From NCBI RefSeq assembly GCF_036884295.1, contig NZ_CP145608.1:248001-312000 (forward strand): DNA of 64,000 nucleotides, in the 5' to 3' direction. Position numbers and translations under genes: made by a program. The notes beneath the pieces were generated by a model, which was not told the DNA's origin, searched no databases, and saw nothing but the letters and a program-made list of their open reading frames with translations. How positions within the stretch are numbered: position 1 is the first letter of the stretch; each line of letters opens with the position of its first letter. Below are positions 21,454-31,467 of the stretch, piece by piece. This DNA comes from Brochothrix thermosphacta DSM 20171 = FSL F6-1036 (GTDB lineage Bacteria; Bacillota; Bacilli; Lactobacillales; Listeriaceae).

Positions 21454-21493
21454 AACACTATTTTGACATTCTTTGTCAGGATAGTGTTTTTAT
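21454..21493 (+). terminator. Intrinsic terminator after trxB
   Basis: AACACTAT pairs with ATAGTGTT around an inner TGACA/TGTCA stem, and a T-rich tail follows. Confidence 0.85.
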
Positions 21494-21553
21494 TCGAAAA
21501 TCAGTAGAATTAGTTATTTATGCGGCTATCTTTTAGGGCTGTCAGACTGAAGA

Positions 21554-21596
21554 AAAGTAGTAATCCATCGTATCGTGGTTTGCTGCTTTTTTTTAT
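21554..21596 (+). terminator. Second intrinsic terminator before the islet
   Basis: AAGTAGTAATCCA pairs with TGGTTTGCTGCTT through G-U pairs, and eight T residues follow. It isolates the following islet from trxB transcription. Confidence 0.7.
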
Positions 21597-21664
21597 TTGT
21601 ATTTTAAGGTCAGAAATCCCTTTTTAAAACAATTTTAAGCTTATAAAAAAAGCTATAATATTGT

Positions 21665-21692
21665 CGTAAGTATTTTTGGAATAATACTTACG
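21665..21692. promoter_or_regulatory. Inverted repeat downstream of a candidate promoter
   Basis: CGTAAGTATT and AATACTTACG form a perfect 10-base inverted repeat with an 8-base spacer. It starts just after a TATAAT box (21654-21659) and 40 bases before the secreted-protein gene. It may be an operator or a short RNA hairpin. No T tract follows, so it is not a terminator. Confidence 0.5.
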
Positions 21693-21732
21693 CTATTGAA
21701 TAAATAATAGTAGTAGAAAAAGGGGTAGAAAA

Positions 21733-22752
21733 ATGAAAAAAATAGTGATTACTTTATTATGTACCACTTTAATCTTGACGAATGTTGTTATGATGAATAG
21801 TGAGGTACAGGCAAGCGAAGACGGAACAGTGTTGTTTGAAAAGGGGATAGTCGATGAGCTATCACCCCAACCATTGGTAAATGTAGCAATTGAAGAAAAA
21901 AACGAACGATTTATTGCTGAAACAGATGAATCGCAAGTAACGATACCTAAAGATATGGAAGAACCCGCTATCTTAAGTGATAATGAAGAAGGTCAATCAC
22001 TCAGTATGCAGGTGAATCTTGACGAAAAGCAAAATGAGACGATTTCAGCCGAGGATACCGTTGTTTATGAAACAAAAAACACGAGTTTAGGTATAGATGC
22101 GTTCGATGGAGGCCTAAGGCACACCTATGTGATGGAAAATAAAGAGGCACCCAATACATTTGAAGTTAAATATGATGCAGATAATATATCGCACCTTGAG
22201 TTGTCTAAAGATGGAGAAGGTAAAACAGATGGTTCGATTCTGATTTACGATAAAGCGGGTGAAACATTAGCGGCTTTAGATATTCCTTGGGCTAAAGATG
22301 CTAATGGTAAGGATGTTGAAACATACTATCAAATAAATGAAAACAATACAGTTAAACAAGTTATTAAAGTAACGGATGAAGTTGTTTATCCAGTCATCGC
22401 AGATCCAACAACATTTACAACATATTTTTCTAGCGGTAAGTGGATAGTTCGAGGTAAAGGTAAATATAATAGAAGTCTTTCATTGGTTCCTAAAGCAAAA
22501 TTAAGAGCATCAGGCGCGTTTTCTTTTTCTTTACCATTTGTAGTATTGTCCAATGCCGTTGCAAAAGATTCTTGGAATAAGGTGTATAATAAATATAAAA
22601 ACAGTAAGCATTGGGAAAAAACAACTGGGATGAAGAATCAATATATGTGTCATTTTAATTTTGTTTGGGGGAAATCAGCCTTTAACTTAGAACCTAAGAG
22701 ACCTGTGAAAAACTATTTAATGACAGTCGCAAATGGCTGTAATCCAAAGTAG
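21733..22752 (+). CDS. Secreted protein with DUF2599-like C-terminal domain
   Basis: This 339-residue protein has a Sec signal peptide (lysines at 2-3, hydrophobic core to about residue 25, cleavage near VQAS). A middle region of about 200 residues is rich in acidic residues. The C-terminal 90 residues carry SWNKVYNKYK, W, GMKNQYMCHFNF, NLEPKRPVKNY and NGCNPK motifs, which I recognise as DUF2599-like. The mature protein has exactly two cysteines, both in this end domain. No membrane anchor or sorting signal is seen. The function is unknown. The next genes encode a membrane thioredoxin-like protein, so a disulfide between the two cysteines is likely. Confidence 0.7.
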   Translation: MKKIVITLLCTTLILTNVVMMNSEVQASEDGTVLFEKGIVDELSPQPLVNVAIEEKNERFIAETDESQVTIPKDMEEPAILSDNEEGQSLSMQVNLDEKQNETISAEDTVVYETKNTSLGIDAFDGGLRHTYVMENKEAPNTFEVKYDADNISHLELSKDGEGKTDGSILIYDKAGETLAALDIPWAKDANGKDVETYYQINENNTVKQVIKVTDEVVYPVIADPTTFTTYFSSGKWIVRGKGKYNRSLSLVPKAKLRASGAFSFSLPFVVLSNAVAKDSWNKVYNKYKNSKHWEKTTGMKNQYMCHFNFVWGKSAFNLEPKRPVKNYLMTVANGCNPK

Positions 22753-22763
22753 GGTGTTGCTAT

Positions 22764-23054
22764 ATGAAAATAAACATAATGAGTTTAAGGATAATCGCGA
22801 TATTAACGCTATTAGTTTCTATAGCGTATTGGTATGTGTTAGTATATAAAACGGATTTTATTATAATCGGAAGTACCTACTTAAATATCTATAATTTAGT
22901 ACAAACATTTAGTTTTCTATTTTCATTTATAATATTGATAGCGACAGCATTTCCATTCTTCAAAAAGCAGTGGTTTATGTTTTGTACGATTGTAATTCTT
23001 GCTACAAGTATTAGTGTGCTTGTTTTTTTCCACCCAACTATGACCAAATTTTAG
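22764..23054 (+). CDS. Small membrane protein, probable N-terminal part of a split membrane thioredoxin
   Basis: The 96-residue frame has three hydrophobic segments (about 8-28, 44-65, 70-89) with a KKQW turn between the second and third, predicting N-in and C-out. It ends in HPTMTKF just after a run of seven T residues (23023-23029). Reading -1 at T TTT TTC (23024-23030) would continue into the thioredoxin-like frame without a stop, giving a 224-residue protein. It lies 11 bases after the DUF2599 gene. It could instead be an independent small protein. Confidence 0.6.
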   Translation: MKINIMSLRIIAILTLLVSIAYWYVLVYKTDFIIIGSTYLNIYNLVQTFSFLFSFIILIATAFPFFKKQWFMFCTIVILATSISVLVFFHPTMTKF

Positions 23055-23437
23055 CAAATCAAGATAGAACAATAGAAACACAAAATATAAAAGAAATTAC
23101 ATGGGATGAATTAAAAGAATTAGAAAAGGAAAGCGATCATAATCGCTTGGTTTATGTTGGACGGGAAGATTGCCCCACTTGTCAAAAATTCAAACCTGAA
23201 ATAGCCGTAGTTGCTTATAATAATGATTTTATCGTTTATTATTACAATACGACGAAAGACAGACAGGAAGCAGACTTTGATGATAAAATTAAACACTTGA
23301 AAATTGATCGTGTTCCAAGTGTTTTAATAGTTGGTAAAGGCAAGGTAACTAATATAACAGATAAGATTACAGACAGTGAGGAACTAGACGCCAAATTCGA
23401 GTATTTAGATGAAAATAAAGGTAAATTATTTAAGTAA
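23030..23437 (+). CDS. Thioredoxin-like domain, probably joined to the upstream membrane segment by -1 frameshift
   Basis: This frame is open from before 23030 to the stop at 23437 and encodes about 135 residues. The sequence ITWDELKELE...RLVYVGREDCPTCQKFKPE is a thioredoxin fold with a CPTC redox motif, like PedC/BrcD-type bacteriocin accessory thiol proteins. A cis-proline-like stretch RVPSVLIV follows. No ATG or GTG with a ribosome site exists; the best internal start (TTG 23147) would remove the first strand. So either a -1 frameshift on T TTT TTC, a true mutation, or a sequencing error at the T7 run is likely. Confidence 0.65.
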   Translation, partial: PPNYDQILANQDRTIETQNIKEITWDELKELEKESDHNRLVYVGREDCPTCQKFKPEIAVVAYNNDFIVYYYNTTKDRQEADFDDKIKHLKIDRVPSVLIVGKGKVTNITDKITDSEELDAKFEYLDENKGKLFK

Positions 23438-23452
23438 GGGCTGTTGACACCG

Positions 23453-23570
23453 TTGCTATTACCGTTGCAAATTTATTCGCTTACGAGGGTAGTATGGTTG
23501 CTAATATCGTTGCGAATTTATTCGATTTACGAGAGTAGTATGGGACGCAGCGACAGAGAGTACCAAACCT
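23453..23570. repeat. Dispersed repeat, inverted relative of the 85-base array
   Basis: Two copies of a 45-base segment start at 23453 and 23498 (TTGCTAnnnnCGTTGC, then ATTTATTCG, then TTACGAG, then AGTATGG). The second runs on into GGGACGCAG and GAGTACCAAACC. Reverse-complemented, this matches the unit of the 12701 array and also the sequence just before it (GCAACGGTGTTAGCAA). The gap 23438-23838 holds this repeat and a terminator but no gene I can support. Confidence 0.8.
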
Positions 23571-23638
23571 TGAAGCAAGCGAGTACCATTCTATAAAAAA
23601 GTACCTTTCCATAAAAAAGTAGTATTCCTCTATTCATT

Positions 23639-23670
23639 ACAGTCACACGAAAAGTGAGGCTGTTTTTTTG
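23639..23670 (+). terminator. Intrinsic terminator after the islet
   Basis: ACAGTCACAC pairs with GTGAGGCTGT around GAAAA, and seven T residues follow. Confidence 0.85.
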
Positions 23671-23838
23671 CGTAGTAACGTTGTTATTAAAAGTTCTTTT
23701 CACAGGAAATAGCGTAGCTGTCAGTATTGTTCTTTTTTTGTTTATTAAATCCACTTTAAACTAAGAGAATGTGGTATTATATAATTAAGAGCCGGGTGTG
23801 TCATTTTATTGATAACAAAGAGAGACATGGTGAATGAT

Positions 23839-24792
23839 ATGAGAAAAAGACGAATTGTAATTATAGGTGGCGGTACAGGGTTACCAGTCATTTTAAGAGT
23901 ACTACGTAAGCATTATTTAGATATTACTGCAGTGATAACTGTTGGAGACGATGGTGGTAGCTCAGGTAAAATAAGAAAACAAATAGATGTTATTCCACCA
24001 GGCGATATTCGTAATGCATTATCTGCTTTATCAGAAAGTGAAAGTAGTATTGCGCGCGTCTTTCAATATCGGTTTCAAAATGAAGGCGAATTAAAAGGGC
24101 ATGTGGTAGGAAATCTACTATTAGCAGCTTTAGCAGATATGCATGGCGATGCTTTGGAAGCAATTGCGGATCTTAGCAATATTTTGAATGTTAAAGGTGT
24201 GGTGTTGCCAGCAACAACAATTCCTCTGCAACTCCAAGCGAAAATGACGGATGGCAGTGTTGTTGTTGGAGAATCTAATATACCAAAAGTTCGTAAACCA
24301 ATAGAGCAGCTGGAAATTGTTCCTGATGATGCACGCGCATCACAGCGAGTTGTTGATGCCATCAAAGAAGCAGATTTAATTGCGTTTGGACCGGGAAGTT
24401 TATATACCAGCATTTTACCGAATTTATTAGTTCATGATATCGCGCAAGCAGTGATATCATCAAAAGCTCAAAAAGTTTATGTCTGTAACATTCTTACACA
24501 ATTGGGTGAAACGGAAGGTTTTTCAGATGCCGATCATGTGAGAATATTACACGAACATGTAGGTGAAAAATTTATTGATCATGTATTGGTTAATGAAAAA
24601 ACAGTTGCACCAGCCCTTATTTTCCCAGAAGGTGTCACGCAAGTAGATTCGAATATTAAAGGAATGGAAGACCAAGAAGTCGCGCCAATTTTTGATGACT
24701 ACCTTGATACGTCAGACGGTTTTGTTCGTCATGATGCCGAGCGTGTGGTTGAAAGATTAATTGCCTTGATTGATAAAAGTCGTCATTCTTAA
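23839..24792 (+). CDS. yvcK: YvcK/GlmR, gluconeogenesis factor (CofD-like)
   Basis: This protein of about 317 residues binds UDP-sugars and is needed for growth on gluconeogenic carbon and for cell-wall precursor supply in Bacillus. Visible motifs are [12 protein letters not shown] at the start and [13 protein letters not shown]. The start is uncertain: ATG 23839 has GGTGA 5 bases upstream and gives the usual family N terminus, while ATG 23827 and TTG 23809 also lie in frame. It is 15-18 bases before whiA. The usual upstream partner rapZ is missing. Confidence 0.92.
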   Translation: MRKRRIVIIGGGTGLPVILRVLRKHYLDITAVITVGDDGGSSGKIRKQIDVIPPGDIRNALSALSESESSIARVFQYRFQNEGELKGHVVGNLLLAALADMHGDALEAIADLSNILNVKGVVLPATTIPLQLQAKMTDGSVVVGESNIPKVRKPIEQLEIVPDDARASQRVVDAIKEADLIAFGPGSLYTSILPNLLVHDIAQAVISSKAQKVYVCNILTQLGETEGFSDADHVRILHEHVGEKFIDHVLVNEKTVAPALIFPEGVTQVDSNIKGMEDQEVAPIFDDYLDTSDGFVRHDAERVVERLIALIDKSRHS

Positions 24793-24809
24793 AGAAAGAG
24801 GTTAGTGTG

Positions 24810-25769
24810 ATGTCTTTTGCATCGGATACAAAAAAAGAAATTACGCAGTTAAGTGTTTCTAATGAAGAAGCGCGCGCAGAGTTATCTGCTATTATTCGTA
24901 TGAATGGTACGTTATCAATTTCAAACGGTATCAGTGTCGTGAACATACAAACGGAAAACGCAGCGATTGCACGTCGTATCTATTCGTTATTGAAACAAGT
25001 CTATAATCTGCCAATAGAATTATTAGTGCGTAAAAAAATGCAGTTGAAAAAAAACAATGTTTATATTGTGCGTTTGAAAGTAAACGCAACAAAAGTATTG
25101 GCAGACCTTAACATCACAGAAGGCGGCTTTATATTTTCGGATGAACTCCCATTATTTTTAAATACAAATCAGCTGTATGCCCGTGCGTATTTAAGAGGTG
25201 CTTTCTTAGCGAGTGGTTCAGTTAATAACCCAGATAAAGCATCGTATCATATGGAAATTATGACGGTGTACCAGGAACATGGTGAAGCTTTGCGTGAATT
25301 ATTTAATCGCTTTGATCTAAATGCGCGGATTTTAAGTCGCAAAAAAGGTTATATTATCTATCTGAAAGAAGCTGAAAAAATCACGGATTTCTTGAATTTA
25401 ATAGGTGCCCATGTCGCCTTGATGCATTTTGAAGATATTCGCATCTTACGTGATATGCGAAATTCAGTGAATCGGTTAGTCAACTGTGAAACGGCGAATT
25501 TAAACAAAACAATTAGTGCAGCTGTTCGTCAAATTGATAATATTAAATACATTGCTAATACAGTGACGGTCGAGGCACTGCCTGATAAATTACGTGAAAT
25601 TGCGCAGTTGCGCGTCAAGTACCCAGATGTTTCTTTAGCAGAATTAGGCGAAATGTTATCGACAGGACCGATAAGTAAATCGGGTATTAACCATCGTCTA
25701 CGAAAAATCGATCAAATTGCTAATCGTTTAAAAGCAGGGGAAGAATTGAAAGATATTGCATTTAAATAA
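24810..25769 (+). CDS. whiA: WhiA, DNA-binding protein with LAGLIDADG-like fold
   Basis: This 319-residue protein has an N-terminal homing-endonuclease-like fold ([25 protein letters not shown]) and a C-terminal helix-turn-helix ([26 protein letters not shown]). In Gram-positives WhiA affects cell division and chromosome segregation. The start is ATG 24810 with AGAGG upstream; a GTG lies at 24807. It forms a pair with yvcK. Confidence 0.95.
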   Translation: MSFASDTKKEITQLSVSNEEARAELSAIIRMNGTLSISNGISVVNIQTENAAIARRIYSLLKQVYNLPIELLVRKKMQLKKNNVYIVRLKVNATKVLADLNITEGGFIFSDELPLFLNTNQLYARAYLRGAFLASGSVNNPDKASYHMEIMTVYQEHGEALRELFNRFDLNARILSRKKGYIIYLKEAEKITDFLNLIGAHVALMHFEDIRILRDMRNSVNRLVNCETANLNKTISAAVRQIDNIKYIANTVTVEALPDKLREIAQLRVKYPDVSLAELGEMLSTGPISKSGINHRLRKIDQIANRLKAGEELKDIAFK

Positions 25770-25787
25770 AGAAGGAGTGTGTCAAGC

Positions 25788-26345
25788 GTGTTTCATAATC
25801 AAAAGATATTACCAGCTGTACGCTCTATGAAAGATTTTGACAAAATGCTGAAAACGTCGTTTGAATACGGCGTTATTTTAAATGTCCATATTAATATGTT
25901 GGAAAGCTTGGTTGATTATGCCAATCGCTCAGGCAAAAAAATGTTTTTACACGCAGATTTAATCAGTGGATTAAAAACAGATGAGGCAGGGACAGAATAC
26001 TTGTGCCAGAAAATAAAACCATATGGTATTATTTCGACGAAAGGTAGCGTGGTAATGGCAGCAAAACAAAAAGGTGTTGTTGCCACCCAACGTGCATTTA
26101 TCTTAGACTCGAGTGCATTGGAACGCAGTATAAAAATTATTAGTAAAACCGATCCCGACTATGTTGAAGTTTTACCCGGTGTCGTACCGAAAGTAATTAA
26201 GATGGTGATTGAAAAAACAGGTAAACCTGTATTTGCGGGTGGTTTAATTGATACTGCAGAAGAAGTAGAAGCCGCTTTAGCAGCAGGGGCTTCGGCAATC
26301 ACAACATCTAATTATGAATTGTGGCAAATTTATGACGAAAAATGA
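25788..26345 (+). CDS. glpP: GlpP, glycerol-3-phosphate responsive antiterminator
   Basis: This 185-residue TIM-barrel-like RNA-binding protein activates glycerol genes by antitermination when glycerol-3-phosphate is present. Recognised sequence includes FLHADLISGLKTDEAG, YGIISTKG, LPGVVPK and PVFAGGLIDT. I prefer GTG 25788, 10 bases after GAAGGAG; the GTG at 25779 touches that site. It lies just before three transcription units whose leaders carry a matching terminator design, and its location at the head of a glycerol regulon supports the call. Confidence 0.93.
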   Translation: MFHNQKILPAVRSMKDFDKMLKTSFEYGVILNVHINMLESLVDYANRSGKKMFLHADLISGLKTDEAGTEYLCQKIKPYGIISTKGSVVMAAKQKGVVATQRAFILDSSALERSIKIISKTDPDYVEVLPGVVPKVIKMVIEKTGKPVFAGGLIDTAEEVEAALAAGASAITTSNYELWQIYDEK

Positions 26346-26374
26346 TTGACAGCGCTTACAATTAAATATACACT
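26346..26374 (+). promoter_or_regulatory. Promoter of the glycerophosphodiesterase operon with overlapping cre
   Basis: TTGACA (26346-26351), a 17-base spacer and TACACT (26369-26374) form a near-consensus promoter. TGACAGCGCTTACA (26347-26360) matches the CcpA site TGWAANCGNTNWCA except at one base and covers the -35, so CcpA should repress it. Confidence 0.75.
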
Positions 26375-26382
26375 ATATTTAT

Positions 26383-26462
26383 AAGTTAATAGTTATGTGT
26401 TGAGAAAACCGAGAACAACGAAACTTTCCTTTACGTAAGGGATGAGTTTCGTTGTTTTTTTT
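26383..26462 (+). promoter_or_regulatory. GlpP-type leader with intrinsic terminator (unit 1)
   Basis: The leader has AAGTTAAT (26383-26390), GAGA (26402) and GAGA (26411), then a perfect 12-base stem AACAACGAAACT/AGTTTCGTTGTT followed by T residues. The same order occurs before glpF and glpD. The terminator would stop reading into the downstream genes unless GlpP acts. Confidence 0.7.
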
Positions 26463-26535
26463 GAAAGTGTTTCTTCCATACTATGCTTAACAAGTACCTA
26501 ATAGAAAAATAAAAAATAGAATGGGGAGTGTTAAC

Positions 26536-27294
26536 ATGAGAAGAATAATTGCACATCGAGGGCTGCCACAACTAGCCCCGGAAAACACACTGTCAGCATT
26601 TGAAAAAATGCAAGACTACCAAATTGAGTGGTTTGAAACAGATGTCAGTATCACGAAAGACGAACAAGTCATTATTATTCATGATGATTATTTGGATCGT
26701 ACAACTAATCAAAGTGGTCCTCTAGATCAAGCAACTTCTGAAATCGTTGATATTGCAGATGCTGGTTCTTGGTTTGACCCTTCTTTTAAAGGAGAACGTA
26801 TTCCTCGTCTCGAAGAGTTGATAACATTTATTAACCAGAGTCGAATGAATGTAAACATTGAATTGAAAGCAGTGACTGGAGCAGCAGGAAATCGTTTGGC
26901 AGATAGTTTAGTAAAACAGTTATCGGATGCAATTCAACTGATAAACCCAGCGGTTAAGGTAATTGTTTCGAGTTTTAATCCATTGATGTTATTGAAGATG
27001 AAAGCTTTACAACCGCAATTAGAATACGCTATTTTATTTGAAAATCATACTATTTATGAGGATTGGCCACTCATTGTTGATGCTGTTGGCGCAAACTACG
27101 TTCATCTAGAAAGTGACGGCTTAACACAATCATTGGTAAAAACTGTTATAGAGCGTGGCTATCATCTTAATGTATGGACAGTTAACACGAAAGATCGCGC
27201 CAATGAGTTATTTAATTGGGGCGTAGAGGGCATTTTTACGGATAATGCAGAAAATTTTGTTGCTAAAAAAACAGTGGTGACGTCTTATGAATAA
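26536..27294 (+). CDS. glpQ: Glycerophosphodiester phosphodiesterase
   Basis: The 252-residue enzyme cleaves glycerophosphodiesters to glycerol-3-phosphate and an alcohol. It has the HRG motif (IIAHRGLPQLAPENTLSAF), ETDVSITKDEQVIIIHDD with catalytic histidine and metal acids, and NIELKA. There is no signal peptide, so it is cytoplasmic, like UgpQ. The start is ATG 26536, 7 bases after GGGGAG; ATG 26521 would cover this site. It overlaps the transporter gene by 8 bases. Confidence 0.88.
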   Translation: MRRIIAHRGLPQLAPENTLSAFEKMQDYQIEWFETDVSITKDEQVIIIHDDYLDRTTNQSGPLDQATSEIVDIADAGSWFDPSFKGERIPRLEELITFINQSRMNVNIELKAVTGAAGNRLADSLVKQLSDAIQLINPAVKVIVSSFNPLMLLKMKALQPQLEYAILFENHTIYEDWPLIVDAVGANYVHLESDGLTQSLVKTVIERGYHLNVWTVNTKDRANELFNWGVEGIFTDNAENFVAKKTVVTSYE

Positions 27295-28573
27295 AATAGG
27301 AGCGAAATTAGGTTTTAAAACAAAAGAACAATTTTTAGGTTTTTCAGCAGTAGTGCTTTCTGGTCAATTAATATATTCGTCGTTTGAGGCTTTTAAAGGG
27401 ACTTTTTATGATTTATTATTAGAAATATTACAAGTGAATAATGCGCAATTAGGTGTTATTTTTAGTTTGATAGGGATTTCAATTTTCTTTTATATTCCTG
27501 GTGGTTGGATTAATAACCGCTTTTCAGTCAAATCAATATTAATTGTTGGTTTGGTGATAAGGATGCTTACTACCTGCATTATTATCTTTTTCACACCGAC
27601 CTTCACAGTGTTGAAAATTGTCGCTGTTATTTGGGGACTTGTTGATGCCTTCTTTTGGCCTGCTGTTCTTAACGGTGTTGTGTTGTTATCAGGTGAAAAT
27701 AATAAAGGTGTCGCCTTTGGTATTTTAGAATCGGGTAGGCGTGCACTTGAGATGTTCATGAATTTATTAATCGTTGCGGTAATGGCTTTGATAGGAGGTA
27801 TCGCTGTATTTAAAGGCGGTATGCTGGTTTATAACCTACTGATCATTCCAGTTATTATTATCATTATTAAATATGTGCCCGTCAACGGTATTGCAGCAAC
27901 TGAAAAAACAGCACCTGAAAAGAAAAAATCAATTGAAGCTTTAAAAGGGATGTTAGAAGTAATTAAAATGCCGACCGTATGGCTCGCTTCAATTACAGCA
28001 CTAACGATTTATTGGTCGTATATCAACTTGATATACACCGTACCTTATCTACAAGCAGTATTTGGTATTAGCCGAAGTCAAGCGGCGCTTTTTGGAATTA
28101 TCAACACGGGTGCAATGGGAGTTGTTGCAGGTATTATTTCAGGAGCATTATCCGATTATGTCTTTAAATCATCATCTAAAATGATGTTTGTTGCATTGTT
28201 TATGACCTTTTTAGCATTGTTAACCACTTTGTTGATTCCTAAAACGCCAGCTACGATGGGGATTAGTATCGCGCTTTTAATGGTCTTCTCTTTCTCAATC
28301 TTTTTAGCGAAGTCTGTTATATTAACACCAATCGCAGAATCAAAAATACCGGAAGAGTATTCGGGCTCATCAATGAGTATTGGTTCATTCGCTGCATACG
28401 CCCCTGTTTTTTGGGCTTATAACCTCAACGGGACCATAATTGATAAGTATGAAGCAGTTGTTGCCTATGAAAAAATATTTCAAATAGGAACAGCCGTCGC
28501 CTTATTTGGAGTGGTGTGTTCGTTGGTGTTGGTTATTGTCAATAAACGCAGTGCGCGTAATGTAGCGAAGTAA
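27287..28573 (+). CDS. MFS transporter in the glycerol regulon
   Basis: This 428-residue protein has twelve hydrophobic segments and the MFS fold, with a lysine-rich central loop (EKTAPEKKKSIEAL). It overlaps the phosphodiesterase gene and shares its GlpP-type leader. I infer that it imports glycerophosphodiesters or glycerol-3-phosphate, but the sequence does not show the GlpT signature clearly. A more general sugar-phosphate or organic anion carrier is possible. Confidence 0.8.
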   Translation: MNKIGAKLGFKTKEQFLGFSAVVLSGQLIYSSFEAFKGTFYDLLLEILQVNNAQLGVIFSLIGISIFFYIPGGWINNRFSVKSILIVGLVIRMLTTCIIIFFTPTFTVLKIVAVIWGLVDAFFWPAVLNGVVLLSGENNKGVAFGILESGRRALEMFMNLLIVAVMALIGGIAVFKGGMLVYNLLIIPVIIIIIKYVPVNGIAATEKTAPEKKKSIEALKGMLEVIKMPTVWLASITALTIYWSYINLIYTVPYLQAVFGISRSQAALFGIINTGAMGVVAGIISGALSDYVFKSSSKMMFVALFMTFLALLTTLLIPKTPATMGISIALLMVFSFSIFLAKSVILTPIAESKIPEEYSGSSMSIGSFAAYAPVFWAYNLNGTIIDKYEAVVAYEKIFQIGTAVALFGVVCSLVLVIVNKRSARNVAK

Positions 28574-28657
28574 ATATCTTTATTCGTAGTATAAAGCGGG
28601 TATTATCGTGAAAGAAGAACATATCAATAAAATATGTCTGAAATATGTCAAAATCAA

Positions 28658-28686
28658 TTGACAACGCTTTCATTGTGATTTATACT
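28658..28686 (+). promoter_or_regulatory. glpF promoter with overlapping cre
   Basis: TTGACA (28658-28663), 17 bases, TATACT (28681-28686) form a strong promoter. TGACAACGCTTTCA (28659-28672) is a cre site with one mismatch lying on the -35 and spacer. Confidence 0.8.
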
Positions 28687-28692
28687 TAGGTT

Positions 28693-28773
28693 AAGTTAAT
28701 GGAGACGTGATGAGACACTGAGATCTGCGGGAGAGAACCTATACTATTAGGGTATTTCATCGCGGATTTTTTT
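28693..28773 (+). promoter_or_regulatory. GlpP-type leader with intrinsic terminator before glpF (unit 2)
   Basis: AAGTTAAT (28693-28700), GAGA (28712) and GAGA (28720) precede a hairpin with ATCTGCG (28722) and CGCGGAT (28761-28767), then seven T residues. The stem encloses an inner CCTATACTATTAGGG hairpin. The remaining stretch to glpF holds no gene. Confidence 0.7.
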
Positions 28774-28888
28774 GTATGAGTGATAATGAGTAGTGCGCTT
28801 TTAATAATTTTTAATAAACCGTCTCAATATCATGTTATCTGTCTAGAGGGCAGATCTTACGTTCATTACATAAATAGGAGGTATTATT

Positions 28889-29698
28889 ATGGATACAAGT
28901 TTAGGGTTACAATTTGTAGGGGAAATATTAGGGACATTCATCTTGATTTTATTCGGTGGAGGTGTTGTCGCTGGTGTTGTTTTAGATAAAACAAAATCAA
29001 ACAACGCAGGATGGGTTGTCATCACAATTGCTTGGGGTCTTGCAGTAGCGATGGGAGCTTATGTTTCAGGATATCTTAGTTTAGCACATTTAAACCCAGC
29101 TTTAACATTAGGTTTAGCATTCGCAGGCGAATTCCCTTGGGCAAACGTACCTGCTTATATTGGTGGACAATTTATCGGTGCCTTTTTAGGTGCAACAATT
29201 GTTTGGTTACACTATTACCCACATTGGAAAGCAACAAAAGATCAAGGTGCTAAATTAGGCGTATTTGCAACTGGACCAGCAATTCGTCACTACACATCAA
29301 ACTTATTTGGTGAAACAGTAGGTACATTCGCATTAGTATTTGGAATTATGTCAATTGGAGCAAATGAAATTAGTGCAGGATTAAACCCATTAATCGTTGG
29401 TTCATTAATTGTTGTTATTGGTATGGCTCTTGGTGGAACAACCGGTTATGCAATTAACCCTGCCCGTGACTTAGGTCCTCGTATCATGCATGCTATTTTA
29501 CCAATCTCAGGAAAAGGTTCATCTGATTGGGCATACTCATGGGTACCCGTTGTAGGTCCTATATTAGGTGCAACAATCGCTGCAACAGCGTATAATGCAA
29601 TTATCAACCACAACGTTAGCGTTTGGTTATATGTAAGTGTTGCGGTCTTAATCGTATTTGAATTCATCGCAATGTCAATGGATAAAAAACAAGCATAG
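28889..29698 (+). CDS. glpF: GlpF, glycerol uptake facilitator
   Basis: The 269-residue aquaglyceroporin has six membrane segments and two NPA-type half-helices: HLNPALTLG and AINPARDLGPR. The aspartate after the second NPAR motif is typical of glycerol channels and not of water channels. AGGAGG lies before the ATG. It is followed 54 bases later by glpK, which traps the glycerol. Confidence 0.96.
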   Translation: MDTSLGLQFVGEILGTFILILFGGGVVAGVVLDKTKSNNAGWVVITIAWGLAVAMGAYVSGYLSLAHLNPALTLGLAFAGEFPWANVPAYIGGQFIGAFLGATIVWLHYYPHWKATKDQGAKLGVFATGPAIRHYTSNLFGETVGTFALVFGIMSIGANEISAGLNPLIVGSLIVVIGMALGGTTGYAINPARDLGPRIMHAILPISGKGSSDWAYSWVPVVGPILGATIAATAYNAIINHNVSVWLYVSVAVLIVFEFIAMSMDKKQA

Positions 29699-31246
<1,548 letters not shown>

Positions 31247-31307
31247 GCAAAACGTGTAACTAAATTTAACGTTTTTGTGTACGAAAGCTGTTACTTCAGC
31301 TGGATAC

Positions 31308-31336
31308 TTGTAAAAATAGATAATTTGTGATACACT
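31308..31336 (+). promoter_or_regulatory. glpD promoter
   Basis: TTGTAA (31308-31313), 17 bases, TACACT (31331-31336). No good cre overlaps it, unlike the other two glycerol promoters. Confidence 0.65.
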
Positions 31337-31342
31337 TGTGTC

Positions 31343-31422
31343 AAGTTAATAAATTGGTCGGAGATTCCGAGAGACTGCACAAGTTTAGTTTGATACTAAG
31401 CGCTGTTGCAGTCTCTTTTTTT
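31343..31422 (+). promoter_or_regulatory. GlpP-type leader with intrinsic terminator before glpD (unit 3)
   Basis: AAGTTAAT (31343-31350), GAGA (31361) and GAGA (31369) are followed by a perfect stem GAGACTGCA (31371-31379)/TGCAGTCTC (31407-31415) and seven T residues. This is the same design as the other two glycerol leaders. Confidence 0.75.
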
Positions 31423-31467
31423 ATATCTTCACTCAAGGCCAAACTTAAATATAAGGAGACGATAATC

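Noticed and set aside
23147-23437. Independent 96-residue thioredoxin starting at TTG 23147
   Set aside because: The start would cut off the first strand of the fold and has no well-spaced ribosome site; the frame is open much further upstream.
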